A DNA stretch of 17,349 nucleotides, taken from Syntrophomonas sp. UBA5432 (GTDB lineage Bacteria; Bacillota; Syntrophomonadia; Syntrophomonadales; Syntrophomonadaceae). The notes under the pieces are model-generated. The model was not told where the DNA came from. It made no database searches and saw only the letters and a list, made by a program, of their open reading frames with translations. The translations under genes and the position numbers were made by a program. The DNA lies in the NCBI GenBank assembly GCA_002424365.1, contig DIRQ01000062.1:1-17349 (forward strand). Reading direction: 5' to 3'. Below, in pieces: positions 5,387 through 13,040 of this stretch (positions within the stretch are counted from its first letter, which is position 1; each line of letters opens with the position of its first letter).

Positions 5387-6013
5387 ATGCGGTTATTCGG
5401 TAGAAAAGATGACGAGCTATTTATGCTATTTAGCGAAAGTGCCCGGGTAGTAGTAAGAGGGGGCGACATTCTCCAGAATGTAGTCTATGATTATAAAGAC
5501 CTGGATATAAAAATGGCTAAGCTAACCGCTATGGAACACGAAGGGGACCGCATTATTCAGGAATTGGTACGCAGGCTAAATACTAGTTTTATTCTTCCCT
5601 TTGATAGAGAAGACGCTTTCCAACTGGTACAAAAACTGGCAACTACATTGGATTATATAACTGGTATTATCGACCGTATGATATTGTATAAGACGGGGGA
5701 ACCGGATGAATTAGTCAAGGAAATGGTGGATGTTTTGTGTCAGTCTTTGAAACTACAGGAAAAGGCCCTTAACCTGCTTAAATCGTTGGAGAGTAATAAA
5801 AAAGAGATTCTTAAATGCTGCGAAGAGATTAATAAACTGGAACGTAAACAGGATAGTTTCTATCGTAATGGACTGGCTTATTTATTTGACAATGTCAAAG
5901 ACCCGATAGTTATTATAAAATGGCGGGAAGTGTATGAACATATAGAAATGGCCCAGGACTATATAGATGAAATAGGCCAACTGATTAGTGACATTTGTAT
6001 AAAGTACTCTTAA
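5387..6013 (+). CDS. DUF47/PhoU-like protein (putative phosphate-transport accessory)
   Basis: This 208-residue all-helical protein is of the DUF47 (YkaA, TIGR00153) family, which has the PhoU fold. Typical features are the N-terminal FGRKDDELFMLF, the first helix-pair signature LTAMEHEGDRIIQELVRRLNTSF (positions about 46-68, here given as one named span), the segment FDREDAFQLVQKL, and a C-terminal WREVYEHIEMAQDYIDEIG. Both repeats carry the E(x)EGD / E..D acidic clusters that bind metal in PhoU folds. Family members usually sit beside a Pit-type low-affinity phosphate transporter and are thought to gate it. No pit gene is adjacent here, since the next gene is convergent corA, so the partner may be elsewhere. 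The start ATG follows an AGGGGGGAG site. The gene ends 5 bp before a very strong bidirectional terminator. Confidence 0.88.
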   Translation: MRLFGRKDDELFMLFSESARVVVRGGDILQNVVYDYKDLDIKMAKLTAMEHEGDRIIQELVRRLNTSFILPFDREDAFQLVQKLATTLDYITGIIDRMILYKTGEPDELVKEMVDVLCQSLKLQEKALNLLKSLESNKKEILKCCEEINKLERKQDSFYRNGLAYLFDNVKDPIVIIKWREVYEHIEMAQDYIDEIGQLISDICIKYS

Positions 6014-6018
6014 AAAAT

Positions 6019-6056
6019 AAGGGTTCAGGTTTTAAAACCTGAACCCTTGTTTTTTT
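6019..6056. terminator. Bidirectional intrinsic terminator between DUF47 gene and corA
   Basis: A perfect 30-base inverted repeat (6019-6048, arms AAGGGTTCAGGTTTT and its complement) is followed on the plus strand by G and seven Ts. On the minus strand it is followed by a T-rich run (complement of 6013-6018). It terminates both convergent genes and touches the corA stop codon at 6055-6057. Confidence 0.92.
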
Positions 6057-7032
6057 ATAGCCAGTTGCGATACCGGAAAAAGGCAAGCATACCGGTAACC
6101 AGGGCTACCATTCCCGCTACTATATACCATATATAAAACGGATTTTCACTACCGGGAATGGTAACATTCATGCCAAAGAAACCGGTTATCACGGTTAAGG
6201 GCATCATGATAATAGAAATGATAGTTAGCACGGTGATTATTTCACTGGTTCTACCGGTTATTATGGAATAGTAAGTTTCGGTTGAGCTGTTTAACAAATC
6301 CCGGTAGGTATTGGCATTATCCAATATATTATCCAGGTGATCCACTAGATCCAGGTAGTAAGGAACATTATCCTCGTTAACCAAAAATGAGTAGCGTCCA
6401 TTAATGCTGCCAAAAATTCTCCTCTGGGGTATTAATACTTTGCGTAGCAGAATTACAGTTCTTTTCAAAGCCAGTATTTCCTCGGTAATGGTCTGTCCCC
6501 GGTTTAGGAAAATATTATCTTCCAAATCATCTATTCTCTCACCTAACCGGTGAATAATAGGAAAACAGTCATCTACAATGTTATCAACTATGCGGTATAA
6601 TAAATATTCCGGACCCCGGCTCATAGGATCAGTGTCTTTTAAGCAAACCCGGGCAACTTTACCTACAGCTGCCAATGCTACTGGATGAATCGTAACTATA
6701 TAATTTTGGCCCATAAAAACGTCCAATTCGATACTGCTGATTTCATCCTCTTCTTCGGCATCTTCAAAATAGCGCAATGCATGAAAAACAAAGAAGTTAT
6801 AATCATCGTAATTATCTATTTTGGCCCGCGGGTTAAGCTGTAAACAATCTTCTAAAGCCAGGGGATGGAAATCAAAAATTTCTCCGATATAGTTTAGTTC
6901 ATTATAAGAACAATCATATAAATCAATCCAAAGTAAGCTATTAGGATTGGCCAGCAGGGTTTCTTTTTGCGACAGGTCGACATCGTGAAACATAGTATTT
7001 TCAGCATAGTCGTAGAAATAGGTCTTAATCAT
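6055..7032 (-). CDS. corA: CorA-family Mg2+ (Co2+/Ni2+) transporter
   Basis: The 325-residue product has standard CorA architecture. A cytoplasmic N-terminal alpha/beta domain (about 1-150) holds WIDLYD and HPLALEDCLQ. A long helical stalk (150-260) follows. Two C-terminal membrane helices (about 263-286 and 298-318) are joined by the loop carrying the selectivity motif GMN (287-289), here GMNVTIPGSENPF. The C-terminus FRYRNWL is basic, as usual. CorA forms homopentameric channels for Mg2+ uptake. ATG 7032 follows GGAGGG with 6-nt spacing. That ribosome site sits inside a 7-bp hairpin, and the whole gene is preceded by a structured leader of about 175 nt from a good promoter, so translation is probably regulated. 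The gene is convergent with the DUF47 gene and divergent from the penicillin-binding protein gene. Confidence 0.93.
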   Translation of the reverse strand: MIKTYFYDYAENTMFHDVDLSQKETLLANPNSLLWIDLYDCSYNELNYIGEIFDFHPLALEDCLQLNPRAKIDNYDDYNFFVFHALRYFEDAEEEDEISSIELDVFMGQNYIVTIHPVALAAVGKVARVCLKDTDPMSRGPEYLLYRIVDNIVDDCFPIIHRLGERIDDLEDNIFLNRGQTITEEILALKRTVILLRKVLIPQRRIFGSINGRYSFLVNEDNVPYYLDLVDHLDNILDNANTYRDLLNSSTETYYSIITGRTSEIITVLTIISIIMMPLTVITGFFGMNVTIPGSENPFYIWYIVAGMVALVTGMLAFFRYRNWL

Positions 7033-7206
7033 ACTTATCCCTCCGTTTCAGCGGAGGGTTATTTAATGCTCCAGTGGTGCAATGTAACCCTCCGTATTAA
7101 CTTGTATAATGGTTGAGCCGATAAAGATAAATATGAAGATCGGGGTATAGGTTCCATTTCACCACCGCCTTTCTCTGTTAAAGATAGAGTATTAAATGTG
7201 GAGTCC
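7033..7206 (-). promoter_or_regulatory. Structured corA leader RNA, candidate riboswitch of unrecognised class
   Basis: In minus-strand RNA, 7197-7185 pairs with 7073-7061 (12 of 13 pairs, one A-C mismatch). Nested inside are GUGGUG 7165-7160 with CACCAC 7079-7074, AAUGG 7158-7154 with CCAUU 7112-7108, and CCGAU 7143-7139 with AUCGG 7122-7118. Outside this domain, CCCUCCG (7058-7052) pairs with CGGAGGG (7045-7039), which contains the corA ribosome site. Alternatively, UAACCCUCCG (7061-7052) pairs perfectly over 10 bp with CGGAGGGUUA (7094-7085). That is incompatible with the closed domain, because the partner lies inside it, and it frees the ribosome site. I see no M-box, T-box, c-di-AMP, NiCo or yybP-ykoY signature. 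Confidence 0.55.
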
Positions 7207-7212
7207 TTATAT

Positions 7213-7242
7213 TTTATACCTTTAATTAAGCAATGGTGTCAA
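7213..7242 (-). promoter_or_regulatory. Promoter of corA leader transcript
   Basis: On the minus strand, TTGACA (7242-7237, perfect -35), an 18-bp spacer and TATAAA (7218-7213) make a strong sigma-A promoter. The predicted start near 7206 gives a 174-nt untranslated leader before corA. The rest of the 312-bp gap between corA and the penicillin-binding protein gene (7243-7344) must hold the latter's promoter. Candidate -10 boxes there are TAGAAT at 7283-7288 and TATGAT at 7295-7300, without a good -35. Confidence 0.7.
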
Positions 7243-7344
7243 CCCGGGGGTATGATGCATGAATATATCTAGTTTCCCAAAATAGAATAAAAATTATGAT
7301 TAATTATCAGGCAAATGGGTAATTTAGGCAGTAGGAGGTAAACT

Positions 7345-9297
7345 ATGCGCCGTAAACTATGCCTGTTAATTATTATTGTTTTACTGGGGACGGGAAATTG
7401 TGCTTTTACCTGGAGATTACCAAAAGCGGAATTACCCGAAGCCTCTATAGTCCTGGATATTAACGGTGAAGTCATTAATGGGCTTACCCGGGAAAATCAG
7501 ATAAATTTAAAACGAGAACAGATCCCGCAGGATTTTGTAAACGCAATTATAGCGGTAGAAGATAAAAACTTTTACCGCCATCACGGTGTGGATCCGGTAG
7601 GAATAGCCCGGGCCGTAATTACCAATATCAAGTACCGGAAAATAATAGCTGGTGGGAGTACCATAACCCAGCAAACAGCCAAGAATCTCTTTCTTAGTAA
7701 CGAGAAAACCTTTACCCGCAAGATTAAAGAACTGGTCTATGCTATTCAATTAGAACGAAAATACAGCAAAGATGAAATACTTGCCATGTACTGCAATACT
7801 ATATATTTTGGAGAGGGCGCTTATGGGGTAGAGGTAGCCGCCAGAACCTTTTTTGCCCGCAGAGCTGAGCAATTAAGTCTGGCTCAGTGTGCTTTGCTGG
7901 CTGGTTTACCTAATTCACCCGGTTATAATGATCCCTACCTGTACCCGCAGGTAGCTAAAAAAAGACAGGCCGTTGTTTTGCAGCGTATGTTGGAAGAAGG
8001 TAAAATAAATCTAAAACAAAAAGAGATGGCTCTAAAGGAAAAAATGGAATACGCCCGTAATTCCACCATAGCTGGTGATGCCCCTTATTTTACTGCTCTG
8101 GTAAAAGATTATCTGATAGAGAAATACGGGCAGCGTATGGTTTATCAAGGTGGCCTACGGGTCTATACTACCCTTGATCTTGACATGCAAAAGGCTGCTA
8201 ATCAGGCCGTGGCAACCGGGCTTCAAGGCCAGGATAAGGAATTACAGGTAGCTCTGGTGGCTTTGGATGTAAGGAATGGACACCTGAGAGCTATGGTAGG
8301 GGGGCGTGATTTTAGCCGCTCCTCTTATAATCGGGTTTTTTCCCTGCGCCAACCCGGGTCTACTTTTAAACCCTTTATGTATTCTCTGGCTATAGACCAG
8401 GGCTTTACCCCGGCTGACACTATAATGTGCGAAGAAGTTAGCTATAAATTGAGCAATGGCAAGATATATCGTCCCACTGATTACGGAAGCGAACCTTATC
8501 ATTGGCGCCCCTTTACGCTTAAGGAAGCCGTCATGCTTTCTGATAATGTGGTAGCAGTACAGGTAAATGATATACTGGGACCGAAAAACACAGCAAAACA
8601 TATAGAGAAGTTTGGTTTTCCCGACCTGAGTCCGGTCCTATCCTTACCATTGGGTCCAATAGCAGTTAAACCAATTGAAATGGCAGCAGCCTATGCTACT
8701 TTTACTAACCGTGGGGTATATAGTAAACCAATCTATATACTAAAAATAACTGATAAAAAAGGCCAGGTCCTGAAAGAGAACCATATTTCGCAAAAACCGG
8801 TTATTGATAAAGAAAATGCTTATATAATATGTGATATGCTCAAGGGAGTATTGGAACCTGGAGGAACTGGATCTCATTTAAAAAAAATAATTGGGCGAAA
8901 CGCAGCTGGTAAAACTGGTACTACGGATGAGTTTCAGGATGCTTGGTTTACCGGGTTTACGCCTCGTTTATCCTGTTCCGTATGGGTAGGTTATGATTTA
9001 AATAAAAATGTCAATTTAACCGGAGGAGCTATAGCCGGTCCTATCTGGGCGCAATTTATGCGGGAAGCATCAGTTAGTGCCCCTGACGAAGATTTTTACC
9101 GTCCTACTGGAATAGATATTGTAAACATCTGTCTGGATAGTGGCCTGGTAGCCACCGAATCTTGTCCCCGCGCTATAGAAATGGCCTTTTACGGGGGCAC
9201 CGAACCTGAGGATATTTGTTATTATCATTTATTAGGACTAGAATGGATGCTTAAAAACGGAGATAATAGTACTGAAACGCCTAAATTGTCTTTTTAA
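7345..9297 (+). CDS. Class A penicillin-binding protein (PBP1A-type transglycosylase/transpeptidase)
   Basis: This is a bifunctional cell-wall synthase of 650 residues that polymerises and cross-links peptidoglycan outside the membrane. A signal-anchor helix (about 4-17) is followed by the GT51 domain: VEDKNFYRHHG with catalytic Glu72, GGSTITQQTAKNL (103-115), RKIKELVYAIQLE and YFGEGAYGVEVAA. The transpeptidase domain has the SxxK box Ser339-Lys342 (PGSTFKP), SDN at 399-401 and KTG at 523-525. The C-terminal part has the usual CLDSGLVATESCP segment and ends without an extra PASTA or fibronectin domain, so it is a compact member. Cys19 does not form a good lipobox (TGNC), so it is not a lipoprotein. 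ATG 7345 follows GGAGGT with short 5-nt spacing. It is transcribed divergently from corA. Confidence 0.95.
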   Translation: MRRKLCLLIIIVLLGTGNCAFTWRLPKAELPEASIVLDINGEVINGLTRENQINLKREQIPQDFVNAIIAVEDKNFYRHHGVDPVGIARAVITNIKYRKIIAGGSTITQQTAKNLFLSNEKTFTRKIKELVYAIQLERKYSKDEILAMYCNTIYFGEGAYGVEVAARTFFARRAEQLSLAQCALLAGLPNSPGYNDPYLYPQVAKKRQAVVLQRMLEEGKINLKQKEMALKEKMEYARNSTIAGDAPYFTALVKDYLIEKYGQRMVYQGGLRVYTTLDLDMQKAANQAVATGLQGQDKELQVALVALDVRNGHLRAMVGGRDFSRSSYNRVFSLRQPGSTFKPFMYSLAIDQGFTPADTIMCEEVSYKLSNGKIYRPTDYGSEPYHWRPFTLKEAVMLSDNVVAVQVNDILGPKNTAKHIEKFGFPDLSPVLSLPLGPIAVKPIEMAAAYATFTNRGVYSKPIYILKITDKKGQVLKENHISQKPVIDKENAYIICDMLKGVLEPGGTGSHLKKIIGRNAAGKTGTTDEFQDAWFTGFTPRLSCSVWVGYDLNKNVNLTGGAIAGPIWAQFMREASVSAPDEDFYRPTGIDIVNICLDSGLVATESCPRAIEMAFYGGTEPEDICYYHLLGLEWMLKNGDNSTETPKLSF

Positions 9298-9492
9298 CCC
9301 CCCATGGTCGGGGGCTATATCTTAAGTATACGGTAACAATGAAAGAAATAGGTGTAACGGGTTGGCAGAGTTAGGAAGTCTGCTTACTCCTCACTCTAGA
9401 CAATCAATCAATTTCTAAACTAAAATTATTTACAAGATAATTTTGTTATTAGCGACCTATTCCCATACTAATTATTCATAGGTATTATAAAA
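9298..9492 (+). promoter_or_regulatory. azlCD leader with three potential hairpins
   Basis: CCCCC and GGGGG around 9299-9314 form a short hairpin after the penicillin-binding protein stop, without a T-run, so it is a weak terminator at best. AAAATTAT (9422-9429) pairs perfectly with ATAATTTT (9437-9444). ACCTAT (9455-9460) pairs perfectly with ATAGGT (9478-9483), burying the only ribosome-site-like AGG before azlC. A weak promoter-like pair, TTGTTA 9443-9448 and TACTAA 9466-9471, is also present. No T-box signature was found. Confidence 0.35.
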
Positions 9493-10185
9493 ATGATAAA
9501 AAATGAAGAACTATTAATCGGAATAAAGGATGCCCTTCCCATTGTCCTGGGATACCTGCCTTTAGGTTTTGCCTTTGGGGTATTGGCCAATCAAGTAGGG
9601 ATGACAGTGTTTCAGGCTGGTTTGATGTCACTGATGTGTTTTACCGGCGCCGGTCAGTATATTGCTATTGGAGTAATGCAGGCCGGAGGGGCGATTTTTA
9701 CAATCATTACAGCTAATCTGCTGGTTAACCTACGCTATTTGTTATTTGCAACCTCGATGGTACCACATCTAAAAAATGTTCCTCCAGGTCTGGCTACATT
9801 ATTATCATATGGGCTGACTGACGAGACTTATGCTGTAGCTATGACCCGTTACCAGAACCATGAGGCCACTACTGCTTATATGACCGGGCTTAATATTACT
9901 TCCCATATTGGTTGGATTAGCAGTAGTCTGGGCGGAGCTTTACTAGGAACCTTTATTAGCAATACTGACAAAATTGGTTTAAATTTTGCTCTACCGGCTA
10001 TGTACATATGTTTATTGGTATTCGTTGTAGGTAAACGTAGCGATGCGCTGGTGGCAGGAATTAGCGCCACCCTTTGCCTATTGTTTGGTTTTATTTTTCC
10101 ATCCACTATGGCTAACATGTCTAATATTATTATAGCTACAGTGATTGCAGCTACTCTGGGGGTAGTGATTGATGAGCGATACTAG
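9493..10185 (+). CDS. azlC: AzlC-family branched-chain amino acid exporter, large subunit
   Basis: This is a 230-residue integral membrane protein with several hydrophobic segments. The N-terminal family signature is GIKDALPIVLGYLPLGFAFG, followed by MSLMCFTGAGQYIAIGVM; membrane proteins of the AzlC/YgaZ family share both. With the small partner AzlD it exports branched-chain amino acids and toxic analogues such as azaleucine. The start ATG 9493 has a poor ribosome site (AGG at 9480-9482) that can be paired in a hairpin, suggesting low or regulated translation. The gene overlaps azlD by 14 bases, the normal arrangement of this pair. Confidence 0.93.
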   Translation: MIKNEELLIGIKDALPIVLGYLPLGFAFGVLANQVGMTVFQAGLMSLMCFTGAGQYIAIGVMQAGGAIFTIITANLLVNLRYLLFATSMVPHLKNVPPGLATLLSYGLTDETYAVAMTRYQNHEATTAYMTGLNITSHIGWISSSLGGALLGTFISNTDKIGLNFALPAMYICLLVFVVGKRSDALVAGISATLCLLFGFIFPSTMANMSNIIIATVIAATLGVVIDERY

Positions 10186-10501
10186 CATAATTTTAATGAT
10201 ATTTGGAGTCTCAGCAGTAAGCCTTTTACCACGTATGCTCCCGGTAGCCTTGTTGTCCCGCTGGGAGTTTCCGCAACTACTACAAAAATGGTTGTCGTTT
10301 GTGGCTCCTGCAGTTCTTGGGGGCCTGGCTGCGTTAAGCATTTTAGCCCCAAAAGGGTATATTCATATTAGCCCCGGCAATCTTTATCTATGGGCATGTA
10401 TTCCTACCTTTTTCGTAGCTATAAAAACGAGAAGTCTCTTTTATACCTTACTAGTAGGTATAGTGACTATGGCTTTATTATATAATTTTGCAGGAATATG
10501 A
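10172..10501 (+). CDS. azlD: AzlD-family branched-chain amino acid exporter, small subunit
   Basis: This 109-residue membrane protein has about four hydrophobic segments. It contains the family features RMLPVALLSRWEFPQLLQKWL (given as positions 21-41) and FVAPAVLGGLAAL, and ends in a hydrophobic helix. AzlD is the obligate small partner of AzlC. The start ATG 10172 overlaps the end of azlC by 14 bases and lies behind GGGGGT inside azlC. A TTG one codon earlier (10169) is possible but less likely. It ends with TGA, showing that this genome uses TGA as a normal stop. Confidence 0.9.
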   Translation: MSDTSIILMIFGVSAVSLLPRMLPVALLSRWEFPQLLQKWLSFVAPAVLGGLAALSILAPKGYIHISPGNLYLWACIPTFFVAIKTRSLFYTLLVGIVTMALLYNFAGI

Positions 10502-10555
10502 AAGAAATAGGAGAAATAGAATAGGACTATTATCTTTACAACAGGGGGTCATTTG

Positions 10556-10600
10556 ATGAAAACTGCGGTTACTATATTGGTGGGTGCAATGTTTGGCTAA
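10556..10600 (+). CDS. Possible 14-codon leader ORF overlapping the lon-like gene
   Basis: ATG 10556 follows a good AGGGGGT site (10543-10549) with 6-nt spacing and reads MKTAVTILVGAMFG, then TAA at 10598-10600. Its end overlaps the start of the lon-like gene in another frame. Both candidate starts of the large gene (GTG 10584 and TTG 10593) lie inside it, so terminating ribosomes could restart there. The peptide is hydrophobic with no run of one amino acid, so classical attenuation is unlikely. It is either a real coupling ORF or chance. Confidence 0.35.
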   Translation: MKTAVTILVGAMFG

Positions 10601-13040
10601 TAAAAAATACCGGCTTAAAGCTAAGGATCTACGCAAGGAATGTAAAACGAACATATTCAAATTTAATAGTACAGCCGAGGTAAGACCTTTGCGAGGTATT
10701 ATTGGACAGGATAGAGCAGTCAGGTCTCTTGATTTTGGCTTAAATATAGATAACTCGGGTTATAATATCTATCTGGCCGGAGTATTTGGCACTGGTAAGA
10801 CTACTTTGGCCAAGGATATGTTGGAGAAAAAGGCTACCCGGGAACCTGTTCCTTCGGATTGGTGCTATGTCCATAATTTTAAAAAGCCTGATTGTCCAAA
10901 GGCATTAGAACTGCCGGCCGGGAAAGGCAGGGAATTTAAAAAAGACCTGGAGCTTCAGGTGGAAAACTCTATTAATCATATAAGCCAGGCTTTTGAAGGC
11001 GAGGATTTTGAATTTAAAAAGAATCAAATTCTGACCACGTTCGTAGAAGAGACCAACCGTATGTACATTAAGGCGGATGAAGAGGCTCGCACTTATGGTT
11101 TTACCATATCTCGTAATCAAAATGGGATAAGCAGTGTCCCTTTAAAAAGTGGAGAGGCTTTAAGTCAGGAAGAATATCTCAACATGCCAGAAGAAGAACG
11201 GGCAGAATTAATGAAACGAAGTTCCCTGGTCCAGGAAAAACTTAATGAAGCCTTTCGCCAGTACCGGGAACTGGAGAAAGATATAAAGGGGCGGATTAAA
11301 GAACTGGAGCAGGAAACAGCCCGCTGCGTAATTTCCCCTTACTTTAATAAATTGATTAAAAAATATCGTGCTTTTAGTGAAGTGATTAGCTACCTGGAAG
11401 ATATGCAACAGGACTTGCTGGATAATCTGGAATTATTCGTTAAACAAGAGGACCCTTCATCCTTTAACCTGTTTAGGCATATAAGCCGACGTACCTCAGA
11501 GCGCCGCTACCAGGTTAATCTGGTGGTTGATAATTCCGGATTAAAACATGCCCCGGTTATTTTTGAAACTAATCCGACTTATTCTAACCTTTTTGGACAA
11601 ATCGAATATGAAGGTGAGTTCGGTATTTTGGCTACCGATTTTACCAAAATTAAGTCTGGATCAATACACCAGGCTAATGGTGGCTACCTCTTACTGCATA
11701 TGTACGATATTATTGGGAACTTTTATGTATGGGATAGCCTGAAACGGGTACTGAAAAACGAGGCCATTAACGTGGAAAGTATAAGTCGTATGATGGGTAT
11801 AAGTAATACCGAGACCCTGCAACCAGAACCTATACCGGCTAACATTAAGGTTATTCTAATCGGTGAACCCATATACTATTATCTACTTTACGCCTATGAT
11901 GAAGAGTTTCAAAAACTATTTAAAATCAGGGCTGATTTTGATGTGGAGATGGAACGTAGCCGTAAGCATGTTAGTGACTATGCTCGGCTGATTAGCTCGG
12001 TTTGTGAGAGCGAAAAACTTAGACACTTTACCCCCGGAGCAGTAGCTCGGGTGGTAGACTATGGTAGTCGTATGGCGGATGATAGAAACAAACTGACTAC
12101 TCTGTTTAACCGCCTGGTAGAAATCATTTATGAGGCTAATAGCTGGGCTATGCGAGACCGTTCGGAACTGGTTGAGGAACAGCACGTTATCAAGGCAATA
12201 GAAGAAAAAAAATACCGTTCCTCTATGCTGGAGGAGAGATCCTTAGAATTAATAAGACAAAATATACTGCTTATTAATGTAGATGGTTGGAATATTGGAG
12301 AGATAAACGGCCTGGCCGTTCATGAGGTAGGAGACCACATTTTTGGACGGCCAGTGAGGATAACTGCCAAGACCTTTATGGGGGAAAAGGGTCTGGTAAA
12401 TATCGAACGAGAAATATTAATGAGTGGTAGTATACACAGTAAAGGGGTTTTAACCTTGAATGGTTATATGGGAGCCCAGTATGCCCAGGATAAACCCTTG
12501 TCACTTTCCGCCAGCCTAACTTTTGAACAAAGTTATCAGGGCATTGAAGGAGATAGTGCCTCCAGTGCAGAACTATATGCCTTATTAAGTAGTCTGGCAG
12601 AAGTACCCATATACCAGGGAATAGCCGTTACCGGCTCTGTGAACCAGAATGGTGAAATTCAGCCGGTAGGGGGAGTAAACCAGAAGATAGAGGGATTTTT
12701 TAAAGTATGTAGAGAAAGAGGTCTAAATGGTAAGCAGGGAGTAATAATTCCGAACCAGAACGTAGAGCAGTTAATGCTGGACTCGGAAGTAGTTAAAGCA
12801 GTAAAGGATAGAATGTTTAATATCTGGGCGGTAGAGCATATTGATGAAGGATTGGAGATTCTAACTGGGAGAATTGCGGGGAAGAGAGGTGAAGGAGGTA
12901 AGTTTACAGCAGACAGTGTACATTATTTGGTAAACAGCAAATTAAACGAGTGGAGTTATCGAAGGAGCAGTAGTACGGTGAGGCCCAGGTTACATCCTGG
13001 CCGGGAATTACAAAAGAGTCGTAGGAGGAGGAGAAAATGA
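10593..13040 (+). CDS. Lon-related AAA ATPase/S16 protease (LonB-like, COG1067)
   Basis: This is an 815-residue cytosolic ATP-dependent protease if TTG 10593 is used (8 nt after GGTGGG); GTG 10584 would add three residues. Numbering here is from TTG. The N-terminus LRKECKTNIFKFNSTAEV is typical of the COG1067 family. Walker A is AGVFGTGKTT with Lys69. A long helical insert (about 120-290, rich in Glu/Lys) interrupts the ATPase. The Walker B region reads NGGYLLLHMYDI (363-374) and lacks the normal DE pair. The C-terminal S16 protease domain carries the catalytic dyad: Ser655 in EGDSASSAELYALLS and Lys698 in GGVNQKIEGFF. The tail is very basic (KSRRRRRK). The gene overlaps the downstream lipoprotein gene by ATGA, so they form an operon. 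The protease domain looks fully active; ATPase competence is uncertain. Confidence 0.93.
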   Translation: MANKKYRLKAKDLRKECKTNIFKFNSTAEVRPLRGIIGQDRAVRSLDFGLNIDNSGYNIYLAGVFGTGKTTLAKDMLEKKATREPVPSDWCYVHNFKKPDCPKALELPAGKGREFKKDLELQVENSINHISQAFEGEDFEFKKNQILTTFVEETNRMYIKADEEARTYGFTISRNQNGISSVPLKSGEALSQEEYLNMPEEERAELMKRSSLVQEKLNEAFRQYRELEKDIKGRIKELEQETARCVISPYFNKLIKKYRAFSEVISYLEDMQQDLLDNLELFVKQEDPSSFNLFRHISRRTSERRYQVNLVVDNSGLKHAPVIFETNPTYSNLFGQIEYEGEFGILATDFTKIKSGSIHQANGGYLLLHMYDIIGNFYVWDSLKRVLKNEAINVESISRMMGISNTETLQPEPIPANIKVILIGEPIYYYLLYAYDEEFQKLFKIRADFDVEMERSRKHVSDYARLISSVCESEKLRHFTPGAVARVVDYGSRMADDRNKLTTLFNRLVEIIYEANSWAMRDRSELVEEQHVIKAIEEKKYRSSMLEERSLELIRQNILLINVDGWNIGEINGLAVHEVGDHIFGRPVRITAKTFMGEKGLVNIEREILMSGSIHSKGVLTLNGYMGAQYAQDKPLSLSASLTFEQSYQGIEGDSASSAELYALLSSLAEVPIYQGIAVTGSVNQNGEIQPVGGVNQKIEGFFKVCRERGLNGKQGVIIPNQNVEQLMLDSEVVKAVKDRMFNIWAVEHIDEGLEILTGRIAGKRGEGGKFTADSVHYLVNSKLNEWSYRRSSSTVRPRLHPGRELQKSRRRRRK

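Noticed and set aside
7033..7206. M-box (ykoK) Mg2+ riboswitch or T-box as an explanation for the corA leader
   Set aside because: The conserved M-box core (GGUGAGGCUCCU-type and related blocks) and the T-box UGGNACCGCG-type sequence are absent, although AACAGAGAAAGG superficially resembles a T-box stem I segment.
7345..7407. Lipoprotein signal at the N-terminus of the penicillin-binding protein
   Set aside because: The residues before Cys19 (TGN) do not make a lipobox, and class A enzymes normally have an uncleaved signal anchor.
9339..10511. A 14-bp direct repeat (ATGAAAGAAATAGG at 9339-9352 and 10498-10511) flanking azlCD
   Set aside because: A chance 14-mer match is expected at about this frequency in an AT-rich 17-kb window, and no transposase or terminal inverted repeat is present.
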